From CAYXBG01 sp964463145 (GTDB taxonomy: Bacteria > Acidobacteriota > UBA6911 > RPQK01 > CBDAPI01): 37,994 nt of DNA. Positions 16,710 through 24,964 of this stretch are shown here, piece after piece (position 1 is the stretch's first letter; each line of letters begins with the position of its first letter). Location of the stretch: positions 1 through 37,994 of the forward strand of contig CAYXBG010000008.1 in NCBI GenBank assembly GCA_964463145.1, in the 5' to 3' direction. A model generated the notes under the pieces. That model made no database searches and was not told where the DNA came from. It was given only the letters and a program-made list of their open reading frames with translations. The position numbers and the translations under genes were made by a program.

Positions 16710-17462
16710 GTGTATCTAATAATCTCCTTCATTGCTGAGGTCCAGGCTATATACCGCCTCGCCGTGCATGCGATCGTTGGCCTCTTCAAGAATCCCCGGT
16801 ATACACGTGACTACTTCCAGCAGATGGATGAGATCGGTGTAAAGTCAACAGGCCTTGCAATTTTGACAGGACTTTTTACCGGCGGCGTGCTGGCTCTGCA
16901 ATCTGCAAGCTCTCTGAAAGCATTTGGCGCCGTTAATCTAACAGGACAATTAGTGTCTGTTGCTTTGGTCGTAGAACTCGGACCAGTTTTGACTGGCCTG
17001 ATGCTTGCAGGTCGAGTGGGATCCGGCATCTCATCTCAGCTTGGTTCCATGCTGGTAACTGAACAAATTGACGCAATGCGTGCATTAGGAACCGATCCAG
17101 TCAAGAAATTAGTGACCCCCAGAGTGCTAGCTTGCACCATGATGCTCCCACTGCTAACCGTCATTGCTGACTTTTTTGGCTTAGTAGGTGGCTGGCTTGT
17201 CTCCTTCTATACTCTGAAGCTAAACACTGCACTCTACTGGAGCACTTCTCTCAACGCACTTGACTATCGCGATGCGCTGGAAGGACTATTGAAGCCAGTT
17301 GTCTTCGGTTTTATAGTGGGTATTGTCGGATGCTATTATGGCCTCCGCCAAAAATCTGGAACCCGTGGGGTTGGATTAGACACTACACGGGCTGTAGTTA
17401 CTGCCGATATACTCATCATTGCATCCGATTTTTTCTTGAGCAAACTAGTCATCGAAGTTTAA
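16710..17462 (+). CDS. mlaE: Mla-type ABC transporter permease
   Basis: The inner-membrane permease of an MCE-type phospholipid transporter. It has 250 residues with the MlaE/YrbE fold of five or six hydrophobic segments. The conserved central motif ELGPVLTGLMLAGRVGSGIS is near 90-110, and EQIDAMRALGTDPVKKLVTPRVLAC follows. The start is GTG at 16710, with AGGGAGGA at 16695-16702, a strong ribosome binding site 7 bases away. It is the first gene of mlaE-mlaF-mlaD. The periplasmic carrier MlaC and the STAS protein MlaB are not in this window. Confidence 0.93.
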   Translation: MYLIISFIAEVQAIYRLAVHAIVGLFKNPRYTRDYFQQMDEIGVKSTGLAILTGLFTGGVLALQSASSLKAFGAVNLTGQLVSVALVVELGPVLTGLMLAGRVGSGISSQLGSMLVTEQIDAMRALGTDPVKKLVTPRVLACTMMLPLLTVIADFFGLVGGWLVSFYTLKLNTALYWSTSLNALDYRDALEGLLKPVVFGFIVGIVGCYYGLRQKSGTRGVGLDTTRAVVTADILIIASDFFLSKLVIEV

Positions 17463-17476
17463 CTCGGAGCGGCCCC

Positions 17477-18274
17477 GTGTCTACAATCAGGTTCGAGAAT
17501 GTCACAAAATCTTTCGGACAAGATCTCATCTTGCGCGGGATCTCTCTGCAGGTTCGGGAAGCAGAAACAAAGTTACTCTTGGGAAGTAGCGGCTCTGGAA
17601 AAACGACTCTCCTGAAGATGGTACCAGGCCTAGTCAAGCCTAGTTCTGGAAAGATTTTTGTTGATGGAAAAGAAATTACTCGAATGACCGAAGATGAACT
17701 AGGAGAAATTCGTCAGAATATCGGAGTGGTCTTCCAGGAAAATGCACTCTTTGACTCCAGCACAGTTGGAGAGAACGTAGCCTACCGATTATGGGAGGAC
17801 GGACTACTCTCATCCCAAGAAATCCAGACTACAGTTCTGGAAATTTTAGATTTCGTTGGATTGCAACAAACCATAGACAAAATGCCGGCAGAGTTGTCAG
17901 GGGGTATGAAACGGAGGGTCGCGATCGCTCGGGCCCTCGTAGGCTCTCCCAGAATTATGCTCTACGATGAACCCACAGCTGGATTAGACCCCATAACAAG
18001 TAGAAAAATCTGCGATTTGATCATTAAGTTGAGAGACCTAGAGAAAATTTCCTCCATCTTAGTCACTCATGACCTGCAATCAGCCATGACTCTCTACAAT
18101 GAGATGGCTCTGGTAGAATCGGATGGAGAGGTTAGATTCCAACCAAAGGACGGGATCTCTCATCTGAACAACACGAGTTTTGTGATCATCCGGGACGGTT
18201 CTATAATCTTTGAAGGAAAAGAAGAAGATATGAAATCTTCAAAGGATCCTTATTTACTGGAGTTTTTAAACTAG
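17477..18274 (+). CDS. mlaF: Mla-type ABC transporter ATP-binding protein
   Basis: The ATPase that powers the MlaE permease. Walker A is GSSGSGKT at 36-43, the signature LSGGM at 140-144, Walker B with IMLYDEPTAGLDP at 160-172 and the switch histidine is His198. I chose the GTG at 17477, with GGAG 7 bases upstream and 14 bases after mlaE; a frame open to 17330 would overlap mlaE by 130 bases and add residues unlike the family. About 25 residues, roughly 207-233 (including ESDGEVRFQPKDG), are inserted after the switch region, where E. coli MlaF continues directly to its last strands. As I recall, Acidobacteriota homologues share this loop. Confidence 0.92.
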   Translation: MSTIRFENVTKSFGQDLILRGISLQVREAETKLLLGSSGSGKTTLLKMVPGLVKPSSGKIFVDGKEITRMTEDELGEIRQNIGVVFQENALFDSSTVGENVAYRLWEDGLLSSQEIQTTVLEILDFVGLQQTIDKMPAELSGGMKRRVAIARALVGSPRIMLYDEPTAGLDPITSRKICDLIIKLRDLEKISSILVTHDLQSAMTLYNEMALVESDGEVRFQPKDGISHLNNTSFVIIRDGSIIFEGKEEDMKSSKDPYLLEFLN

Positions 18275-18313
18275 GCCGAAACTCGGTCATAGATCCAAAC
18301 TGAAGAAGGTTTT

Positions 18314-19720
18314 ATGGAAGAACGCAAACAATTCAGTGCTGCGGAACTACGAGTTGGAATTTTCGTTATCGTAGCAGGGATCTTTCTAGCAATGGCTATA
18401 TTCATGATTGGCTCGACCGTTGGACTCTTCCAGGAAACCTTTTATGCGAGGACCTATCTGAATAATGTCTCCAGTCTAAAGCCTGGAGATGTTGTCCTGT
18501 TGGGAGGTGTGGAGATCGGAAATGTAATCCGTGTTGAAATCTCAAGATCTGACGAGACACCCCAAACAGAACAAAACCTCCAATCCCTGCAGGTAATCAA
18601 CGAGTTAAATGAGCGAGACGCCACAGAAGAAGTTCGGTCCGACGTGATCACCACCCAGTTAGCCAACTTACAACGCCAATACGAGACGGCAACCCTAAAA
18701 CACAAGCCAGCCTCTCAAACAATACAAAATTTACGAGAACAAATCGAAACACTGACTGCTAGACAGGCAGACATCCAACAGAGGCTTTCAATTCTTAAGA
18801 CCCGTATCCAGAAAGCTCGTAACAATCTGCAAAACATCGTCGTTCTAATGCAAATCCGATCAGAATACCGAGATTGGATTCGGCTGGACAGTCATATTTC
18901 TTTGGGTTCTGTTGGTCTCCTCGGAGACAAGTATGTTGATATTTCATTGGGTCGCTCAAGTGATCGACCCAAAATCGTCAAAGACGAGATTTACGGTTTT
19001 TTTGGAGATAAGAAAATCGATGTTGTAGAGATTACTGGGCGGACTCAAACTGGATATCAAGAACTCGTCACAGGTGCTAATGACATCTTAGCCAACTTCC
19101 AGACCCTATCCTCCAAGGTACAAGACATTGTGGGACGATTTGAAGCTGGAGAAGGAACTGTAGGAAAATTGCTTAATGACCCCTCCTTCTACAACAACCT
19201 GAATGATACTGTAGTCGCTGCTAAGGGGACGGTAAATAAAGCCAGTGATTTAATGCAGGGGATTAGTACAGGCGATGGAACCATCCCCTTGTTACTGCGA
19301 GAAAGGACTGTTTTTGACAGGATAGAGAGTTCTATGAACCGTCTTGAAAACCTCCTGGCGGAAATTGAAAGTGGAGGAGGTAGTGCTGCCAAGCTCATCA
19401 AAGATCCGGAATTGTACAACGATACTGCCCGTACAATGGCTGTTCTCCGTTCGTTTACCCAACGATTGGAGACTGGAGAAGGAACGCTTGGAAAGCTCTC
19501 AAAAGACGAAAAACTCTATGTTCAATTGGTTCAAACCCTTGCGAAACTTTCCGGATTTGTAAACGATATTGAGGAAGGCAAGGGAACACTCGGAAAATTA
19601 GCCAAGGACGAAAAACTCTACCAGAGTATGAATCAATTATCTGGGGAAGCCCTTAAACTCATTTATGATTTCAGGCAAAACCCCCGTCGATTTATGACTA
19701 TCAAGCTTGAACTTTTCTAA
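18314..19720 (+). CDS. mlaD: MCE-domain lipid-transport protein with coiled-coil insert and repeats
   Basis: The substrate-binding partner of MlaEF. One transmembrane segment at about 14-36 is followed by an MCE domain in two pieces. The first (about 42-77) contains GDVVLLGGVEIGNVIRVEI; the second (about 174-213) contains the signature GLLGDKYVDISLG. Between them lie some 95 residues rich in Gln, Glu, Arg and Leu that look like a helical hairpin or coiled coil. After the MCE domain come five copies of a G-x-G-T-x-x-K-L-x-x-D-x-x-x-Y element at 279, 320, 354, 388 and 422, the last four exactly 34 residues apart; copy 2 is degenerate. At 468 residues it is far longer than E. coli MlaD (183). 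Confidence 0.9.
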   Translation: MEERKQFSAAELRVGIFVIVAGIFLAMAIFMIGSTVGLFQETFYARTYLNNVSSLKPGDVVLLGGVEIGNVIRVEISRSDETPQTEQNLQSLQVINELNERDATEEVRSDVITTQLANLQRQYETATLKHKPASQTIQNLREQIETLTARQADIQQRLSILKTRIQKARNNLQNIVVLMQIRSEYRDWIRLDSHISLGSVGLLGDKYVDISLGRSSDRPKIVKDEIYGFFGDKKIDVVEITGRTQTGYQELVTGANDILANFQTLSSKVQDIVGRFEAGEGTVGKLLNDPSFYNNLNDTVVAAKGTVNKASDLMQGISTGDGTIPLLLRERTVFDRIESSMNRLENLLAEIESGGGSAAKLIKDPELYNDTARTMAVLRSFTQRLETGEGTLGKLSKDEKLYVQLVQTLAKLSGFVNDIEEGKGTLGKLAKDEKLYQSMNQLSGEALKLIYDFRQNPRRFMTIKLELF

Positions 19721-19765
19721 TCTCCATTTCGGGAAACTGTGCCGTAAATCTTTTTAAAAATACTT

Positions 19766-20383
19766 ATGATCTCCCATACGATTGGTTCAGTCGCCCTCAA
19801 GATTCTAGGCATGGTTGTAAGCACCTTAACCTTCCTGAAGGTGAAACCTAATCACCTGACAACACTCGGGGTAGTCATGTGCGTGGTGACGGGATTTGCC
19901 TTTGCTAAGGGAGATTTCTACTTGGCTGGCTGGCTTCTAATTGTGGCTGGACTTTTCGATATGGTCGATGGGATGGTGGCTAGAATAGCTGAGGCGGAAA
20001 CCCCGTTTGGGGCCTTTTACGATTCCATTATGGATCGCTACTCGGATCTGATTTTGTATCTAGGAATCATGATCTACTACGGCACCAACGACAGGATGGG
20101 ATACGTTGTGCTAGTTGGCGTCTGCATGATGGGCTCAGTATTGACAAGCTATGCTAGAGCCAGGGCCGAATGCCTAATTCCTAAATGTAAAGTAGGTTTT
20201 TTAGAACGTCCGGAGCGGATCGTCTTACTTCTCATCGGGGCTTTCTCGTACCACATAGACCAAGTTTTATGGGTGCTGGCTGTGCTTTCTAACTGGACCG
20301 TGATCCATCGTATGATCTACACCAGATCAGTTTTGAATTTCCAAATGACTAAGAGTGCCGACCCTAAAAGCACCGACCCCTAA
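19766..20383 (+). CDS. CDP-alcohol phosphatidyltransferase family protein
   Basis: A 205-residue integral membrane enzyme that transfers a phosphatidyl group from CDP-diacylglycerol to an alcohol. The full family signature D-G-x2-A-R-x8-G-x3-D-x3-D is present as DGMVARIAEAETPFGAFYD, followed by SIMDR. Hydrophobic segments fill most of the rest. The features SYARARAE and FLERPERIVLL resemble the phosphatidylinositol-phosphate or glycerophosphate synthase branch, but the alcohol acceptor cannot be read from sequence. It starts 45 bases after mlaD and is probably co-transcribed, coupling phospholipid synthesis to transport. Confidence 0.85.
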   Translation: MISHTIGSVALKILGMVVSTLTFLKVKPNHLTTLGVVMCVVTGFAFAKGDFYLAGWLLIVAGLFDMVDGMVARIAEAETPFGAFYDSIMDRYSDLILYLGIMIYYGTNDRMGYVVLVGVCMMGSVLTSYARARAECLIPKCKVGFLERPERIVLLLIGAFSYHIDQVLWVLAVLSNWTVIHRMIYTRSVLNFQMTKSADPKSTDP

Positions 20384-20388
20384 AACAA

Positions 20389-20426
20389 GAAAACTCTCCT
20401 GCCTCAAGATGAGGATCGAAGTTTTC
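20389..20426. terminator. Hairpin between convergent genes, possible two-way terminator
   Basis: GAAAACT at 20389-20395 pairs with AGTTTTC at 20420-20426, and an inner stem CCTC (20402-20405) pairs with GAGG (20411-20414). It lies just after the CDP-alcohol phosphatidyltransferase stop and before the convergent lolA-like stop. The outer A/T-rich arms could act as the U-tract in either direction. There is no long terminal T-run, so the call is moderate. Confidence 0.45.
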
Positions 20427-20475
20427 TGGGGGATTCCATCTAGTCATGCTGTCAGTCAGTAAAACTAGGGCAAAG

Positions 20476-21231
20476 CTAATCTAATCCTACTATTTGGGTA
20501 TCTTTGGGGAACTTGATTTTGAAGTCTCGGGGGCTAAGCCTTGGATTCAGGACGATATCGTGAAATCTCACAAGGATATAATCGTCGGTTGGCTCTACCA
20601 GCTTCTGTTGAACCGGAATCCAACGCTTGGAATCTATCCAGAGAATTATTCGGGTAAAATAAGCTTGAGCTTTTTCTGACCTGGGCAGCATTTCAAGCTG
20701 GTATGTCTTGACCTCATCAAGTTTTTCCTCCCCTAGAAGGCTTATCTCGTAGGCCCTCTCAAGGGATTCCCGATCCGAACCGAACCCAAGAATCATAAAC
20801 TCAGTTTTATCACGACTATTCCCAATCCGATGATGATGAGCCTGTTTCAAAATAGGCTGATAAAAGATCGCCTGTCCATCCGAAATTACAAGAGAGCTCG
20901 GCTGAGGCTTGGAAATCTCTCTCCTCAAAAAGACCCCCCCTTTTTCCTTCAGGAATAGAAACCTACCGCTCTCTCCTTGGTCAAACTCCTCAAGTATGGC
21001 GGTCCATTTCTGTTGGTTCAGAGAGGCTGTCATAGACTTGACACGCCCTCCTTTAGTCTCCATCTGAGAGAGGATCTTATCTAAGCTCTCATCTTGTGCC
21101 ACCAGATTGGCAGAAATCCAGATAGCCAAAATACCCAAAACTAAGAAGCGAAGTGAATAGTGGATAGCACCCTCGATCTGATAAATGTTTGAACTCACTG
21201 ACAGATCTGACCCTGATGGCGAGAATTGCAA
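20476..21231 (-). CDS. LolA-like outer-membrane lipoprotein carrier
   Basis: A secreted protein of the LolA/LolB fold, expected to ferry lipoproteins or another lipid across the periplasm. A hydrophobic signal segment (about 26-45, FLVLGILAIWISANLVAQ) is followed by the usual pattern: a helix with LDKILSQMETKGGRVKSM, then beta strands such as SGRFLFLKEKGGVFLRR, SLVISDGQAIFYQP and the final RFHDIVLNPRLSPRDFKIKF. The start is uncertain: TTG at 21231 gives 251 residues, while a GTG at 21198 gives a more usual distance to the signal peptide. It ends the minus-strand cluster containing the LolCDE-like transporter. It is longer than E. coli LolA (204). Confidence 0.78.
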   Translation of the reverse strand: MQFSPSGSDLSVSSNIYQIEGAIHYSLRFLVLGILAIWISANLVAQDESLDKILSQMETKGGRVKSMTASLNQQKWTAILEEFDQGESGRFLFLKEKGGVFLRREISKPQPSSLVISDGQAIFYQPILKQAHHHRIGNSRDKTEFMILGFGSDRESLERAYEISLLGEEKLDEVKTYQLEMLPRSEKAQAYFTRIILWIDSKRWIPVQQKLVEPTDDYILVRFHDIVLNPRLSPRDFKIKFPKDTQIVGLD

Positions 21232-21239
21232 TATTCTTG

Positions 21240-21506
21240 TCAGGGCGCTGTACCGCTGATGGTATGGACAGGATCCTCGGAGTCAGGTTTACTCATAGCT
21301 CCCTGCTCCGGAGTACTTTCTTCAGTTTTCACCTGAACACTCCCAACCCCTTTAACCATATCGGAGACAGCAGAAGAATCACTTTGGTGGAACACGTGGC
21401 CAGGAGTCAGAAAAATAAACAAAATGATGGCCAAGCACATGAGATCATACTGCCAGGACCCTCGTGGGTAGGTCCAAAATAAAGCTCGGGAGATAACTCT
21501 AAACAT
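21240..21506 (-). CDS. Small single-helix membrane protein with GSWQYD motif
   Basis: An 88-residue protein. A basic, aromatic N-terminus (RALFWTYPRGSWQYD, residues 7-21) leads into one transmembrane helix at about 22-35 (LMCLAIILFIFLTP), and a polar tail rich in Ser, Glu and Pro follows. It lies 16 bases after the ABC ATPase and 8 bases before the lolA-like gene, so it is embedded in the operon. I believe similar small proteins with a WQYD-x-x-C-x-x-I-L motif sit in this position in Acidobacteriota, but this is recollection. It may be an accessory subunit of the transporter. No function is known to me. Confidence 0.65.
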   Translation of the reverse strand: MFRVISRALFWTYPRGSWQYDLMCLAIILFIFLTPGHVFHQSDSSAVSDMVKGVGSVQVKTEESTPEQGAMSKPDSEDPVHTISGTAP

Positions 21507-21522
21507 AATCTAAAAGACTCGC

Positions 21523-22266
21523 TCAGTGCTGATGTTTCTGTTCTACTGCATAAAACAAATTCTCGACCTTATTCAGAACTCTTCCATCTCTCATCTCTAT
21601 TATCCGCCCGGCAGCACCAGCCACTTCGGAGTCATGGGTGATCATAAGTATTGTCTGTCCGTAGCGTTGATTCAATTCCTGCAATAGTTCAAGAACTGCT
21701 TGGGAATTTTCACTATCCAGGCTTCCAGTAGGCTCATCTGCCAGTAGGATCTTGGGACGATTGACAATTGCTCGGGCGATCGCAATTCGCTGTTGCTCTC
21801 CACCAGATAGTTCGGAAGGCTTATGATGGGATTTATGCTCGAGCCCCATCATCGAGAGTATTTCCTTTGGATCGAACCCGTGTTTATCCCCTTTTCCACA
21901 TATCTCCTTAGCAAGGTCTATATTGTCATAGGCAGTCAACGTCGGAAGAAGATTGTAGCGTTGAAAAACGAAACCAATGTTGTCTCGCCGGATCTCTGTC
22001 CGCCTAGCATCTGAGACGCCTGCCAGATTTGTGTCCCCGATGATGACACGCCCTCGAGTCGGAGTCTGCAATCCTCCCATGAGATGTAACAAGGTCGATT
22101 TTCCACACCCGCTAGGTCCCATAATGGCACCAAATTCGCCTTCTCTAAGACAGATATTAACCCCTTGCAACGCCATGGTCTCCACGAGGCCAACACGGTA
22201 AGCCATATAGACCCCATCAACAGTGATAGCAGATTTTCGCTTTCGAATATCGACCGGATTACTCAT
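21523..22266 (-). CDS. LolD/MacB-type ABC transporter ATP-binding protein
   Basis: The ATPase partner of the FtsX-like permease encoded just upstream. Motifs are Walker A GPSGCGKS, the Q-loop FQRYNLLPTLTAYDN, the signature LSGGEQQRIAIARA, Walker B ILLADEPTGSLD and the switch histidine in MITHDSEVA. The QRYNLLPTLTA and EPTGSLDS wording is typical of the LolD/MacB/FtsE group, which drives mechanical transmission rather than classical transport. I take the ATG at 22266, overlapping the permease stop by 8 bases; a TTG two codons earlier is possible. About 247 residues. Confidence 0.9.
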   Translation of the reverse strand: MSNPVDIRKRKSAITVDGVYMAYRVGLVETMALQGVNICLREGEFGAIMGPSGCGKSTLLHLMGGLQTPTRGRVIIGDTNLAGVSDARRTEIRRDNIGFVFQRYNLLPTLTAYDNIDLAKEICGKGDKHGFDPKEILSMMGLEHKSHHKPSELSGGEQQRIAIARAIVNRPKILLADEPTGSLDSENSQAVLELLQELNQRYGQTILMITHDSEVAGAAGRIIEMRDGRVLNKVENLFYAVEQKHQH

Positions 22267-23416
22267 AACCAAGAGCCGTAGTAGGATCTAAATGAGCTGC
22301 CTTCAGAGCCGGATACAATGCCCCGAAAATACCGCCCAATGTCGCCATAGCTGCAGCGCCGATCCTCCATTCTGTCGAGATAGAAACTGGTAAACCAGGC
22401 TGGAGTGTGACGATACAATGCAGTGCCAGCCAATTCAAAATAAACCCCACAGCAACACCCAATGCACAAATCAGCAAGGACTCCTTCATTATCATACCAA
22501 CGATGAAAGTTTTGGACGCACCGAGTGATTTCAAGATCCCAATCTCGTGCGTGCGCTCCATGATGGTACTGTACATAGCCAAAAGGATCATTAGGAAACT
22601 GATAAGTGCTGAGAGCGCCACCATGGCTGTTATGAACGGTTTCAACACAGGGGTATTAGCAGTCATAAGCTTTTGTAGTTCGGATGTTCGAGTGATTTTG
22701 TATCCCTTGAGGCTTTCCTGTAACCTTGACTCTACTACCGTTTGAGTGGTGCCATCCTCCACGCGCGCGAAGAACATCGTAGCCTTTCGAGGTGACCCAT
22801 TAATGCTTTGCAAGGTCTCTAGGGGGAGCATTACCCTGGCCCCTACACCGGCTTCGTAAATCCCACTCACAGTAAATCGAGTCCCCAAAAGTTCAAGGTC
22901 ACTACCCACAACAAGCTCCTTAGACTCGGCATAGATAGTGTCTATAATGATCTCATTACCTTCCTCAAAAATCTGACCCTCTACAATGCGAAACCCTCTG
23001 CTGACTGCTCGGAAAGAGTCTTTTTCGACACCATATACAAGATGAAATTTGTCGCCAAGAAACTTTGTCAGAACAGGCGTGACTGCCGCAACACCTTGAA
23101 CTTCAGCAATTTTGTCGCCTATTCGAACGGATACCGCGCCGCTGTTAATGGCACCTAGCAAAGACCCATCGGGAGCCTGCACCATGATGTCACCTAATCG
23201 TCGGGTGCGCCTGGAGAAATCATCCAACTGGCCAAAAGATAGCCCGACACTTACCAGAATAAGTACTACCCCAAGAGAGACCGCTATAACGCTTACCAAT
23301 GTCCTGGTAGGTCGCTGCTTCAGATTAGAGACAATCAACTTAAGCACACCACCTACTTTCCTCTTATGCGAGGCGCGAAACTCCTCAGCAAAATCCCTAA
23401 GGATCAAGATCCTCAT
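22259..23416 (-). CDS. FtsX/MacB-type ABC transporter permease
   Basis: A 385-residue permease with the type VII topology: one transmembrane segment at about 38-60, a large periplasmic domain at 60-260, and three hydrophobic segments near 262-285, 310-335 and 350-370. The cytoplasmic coupling motif THEIGILKSLGASK is near 288-301. With its ATPase it most resembles LolCDE or MacB systems that extract lipoproteins or other substrates from the membrane. Two starts are possible: ATG at 23416, overlapping the lipoprotein gene by 20 bases, or GTG at 23347, which matches the usual family N-terminus (LKLIVSNLKQRPTRT). A single permease suggests a homodimer. Confidence 0.88.
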   Translation of the reverse strand: MRILILRDFAEEFRASHKRKVGGVLKLIVSNLKQRPTRTLVSVIAVSLGVVLILVSVGLSFGQLDDFSRRTRRLGDIMVQAPDGSLLGAINSGAVSVRIGDKIAEVQGVAAVTPVLTKFLGDKFHLVYGVEKDSFRAVSRGFRIVEGQIFEEGNEIIIDTIYAESKELVVGSDLELLGTRFTVSGIYEAGVGARVMLPLETLQSINGSPRKATMFFARVEDGTTQTVVESRLQESLKGYKITRTSELQKLMTANTPVLKPFITAMVALSALISFLMILLAMYSTIMERTHEIGILKSLGASKTFIVGMIMKESLLICALGVAVGFILNWLALHCIVTLQPGLPVSISTEWRIGAAAMATLGGIFGALYPALKAAHLDPTTALGYE

Positions 23417-24272
23417 TACCTAAAACAACGAGCTCAGCCTTTTTAGGTTTTTTGATTGAGAACAGACTCTCTTCGATCTTACGATTAACTCGAACTGAAT
23501 CGAGTTCGAACGTAAAAGCGATTGTGTAGTGTTCAGAAATCCTCTCCAAAATAATGGACCGGCTGATAGAACTGTCATCCAACTGTACCACCCCATCGTA
23601 TTTAATGTCACTCTTGAGTTGCCCGCAGTCAAAGTACTGTTGCCGAGTCAGATCAAATCCACTCCGCTCGATCCATATCTTCCGTGAAAGGCAAGCCCCT
23701 CCTTGTCCCATTTGAATTGAATGGATCACATAGAACTCAACGTGACCTTCTCTACGCTCCTCCAGAACTTCCACAGTACCTTCACCTAAGGGCGCAATCA
23801 TCAGTGCCGGGAGCAAGTGCTCAGGCCTTATGCTATGCATCGGATCCTCCGACTCCGTTGTAGCCGTTGTCTCCCCAGTCAGATACTTATTCTGTCGTGG
23901 GACCCAGATCTGAAATTCTCGACTATCGGATGCCATCGTGACAACGGTGGAATTCGTGACAGGGTTGAGAATAGTAACGAGTATCCAGTTGGGCCTTTTG
24001 GCTACCAAGTGTCCCTTACCCGTTGGGTACTTTTTCAAGTACCCTTTTGAAATTGACCCCCCGGTAAATTTAACCTGAAGCCTGCCTACTGTCACCGTTT
24101 CCACGGATACGTACCGTTCGTTGATCATTTCAATCAACTCCACAAGCGAGGCAGATCGAGGCTCACTGTAAGCTTGAGGCACAGCAATCTTGACGCTCCG
24201 AGGGCCACAAGCCGTCAGCAATAATAGCGATGCCCAAAATATAGATTGATAATATCTATCTATACAATTCAA
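23397..24272 (-). CDS. LolB-like lipoprotein (DUF4292-type)
   Basis: A predicted lipoprotein with signal segment IFWASLLLLTAC, lipobox LTAC and lipidated Cys22, followed by a soluble domain of about 265 residues. Its beta-rich pattern (TVGRLQVKFTGGSISKGYLK, then LVAKRPNWILVTILNPV and MASDSREFQIWVP) matches the half-barrel used by LolA, LolB and DUF4292 proteins. It may be the outer-membrane acceptor for cargo released by the ABC system. The start is TTG, in an overlap with the stop of the DedA-like gene. The assignment to this fold is by pattern and is moderate. Confidence 0.68.
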   Translation of the reverse strand: MNCIDRYYQSIFWASLLLLTACGPRSVKIAVPQAYSEPRSASLVELIEMINERYVSVETVTVGRLQVKFTGGSISKGYLKKYPTGKGHLVAKRPNWILVTILNPVTNSTVVTMASDSREFQIWVPRQNKYLTGETTATTESEDPMHSIRPEHLLPALMIAPLGEGTVEVLEERREGHVEFYVIHSIQMGQGGACLSRKIWIERSGFDLTRQQYFDCGQLKSDIKYDGVVQLDDSSISRSIILERISEHYTIAFTFELDSVRVNRKIEESLFSIKKPKKAELVVLGNEDLDP

Positions 24273-24916
24273 TCGATCTCACCTGTGGTTTTTTTTGTTC
24301 CTCGAGTCAAGAACCAAGCCAGCACTGCTAGGAATAAGATAGAAAGTCCAATACCGACTGTATAGAACCTACCCTCCAGAAAATATTGTGCCCCTTCCTT
24401 GTAAAGCACTGCCAGAGTTCCCCACATCAAGTATCTCAGGCTTCGTCCCACGAAAACAGAGAGAACAAACTTGTGAAACGGCACCCGGAATACGCCCGCC
24501 GCTAGTACAAAAATCTTGAAAGGGGTGGGAGGAGGAAGTATTGAAGGAACAATGATAGCCAACGCACCACGACTTCGATAAAGACGATGAATCCTCCTGA
24601 CTTCACGTCGATGCATTCGCCGTTCCACAAAGGACCCGCCCCGGGTGCCCAAGAAGTAAAGTAGAGAACAGCCGATCACCGAGCCCATAGTGGTCATGCC
24701 GACATAGTAAAACATCTGACCCCAGCCCTGCCCTGCCGACAAGAGAATCACGAGGAGGTCGTTACCTCCTGGGATTGAGAGAAAGGAAGAATCTAAAAAT
24801 GCGAGCAGGAAAAGACCGGGGCCGCCCAATCCTAAGATTATTTGGTAGCTTGAAGTGAGAAATTCTCTTAGCCGTTCTTGGAGGCTACCGTCAGAGACCA
24901 GAATGAACCAGTTCAT
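24269..24916 (-). CDS. DedA/VTT-domain membrane protein
   Basis: A 215-residue membrane protein of the VTT (DedA/YqaA) family, whose members scramble or flip lipids such as undecaprenyl phosphate. Features are the N-terminal re-entrant loop LDSSFLSIPGGNDLL, the conserved GSVIGCSLLYFLGTRGG, and the second half of the domain with PSILPPPTPFKIFVLAAGVF and the conserved arginine in VGRSLRYL. It ends with a hydrophobic helix and a basic tail. It follows the aldehyde dehydrogenase by 48 bases and overlaps the lipoprotein gene, so it may link the microcompartment genes and the Lol-like genes into one transcript. Confidence 0.85.
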   Translation of the reverse strand: MNWFILVSDGSLQERLREFLTSSYQIILGLGGPGLFLLAFLDSSFLSIPGGNDLLVILLSAGQGWGQMFYYVGMTTMGSVIGCSLLYFLGTRGGSFVERRMHRREVRRIHRLYRSRGALAIIVPSILPPPTPFKIFVLAAGVFRVPFHKFVLSVFVGRSLRYLMWGTLAVLYKEGAQYFLEGRFYTVGIGLSILFLAVLAWFLTRGTKKTTGEID

Positions 24917-24964
24917 ATAAAACCTTAAACAGTGCTTAAGAGATCGTTTCCGAAAGTCGCCTAA

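Noticed and set aside
22407..22745. Open frame of 112 codons on the plus strand
   Set aside because: It is antisense to the FtsX-type permease and has no recognisable features.
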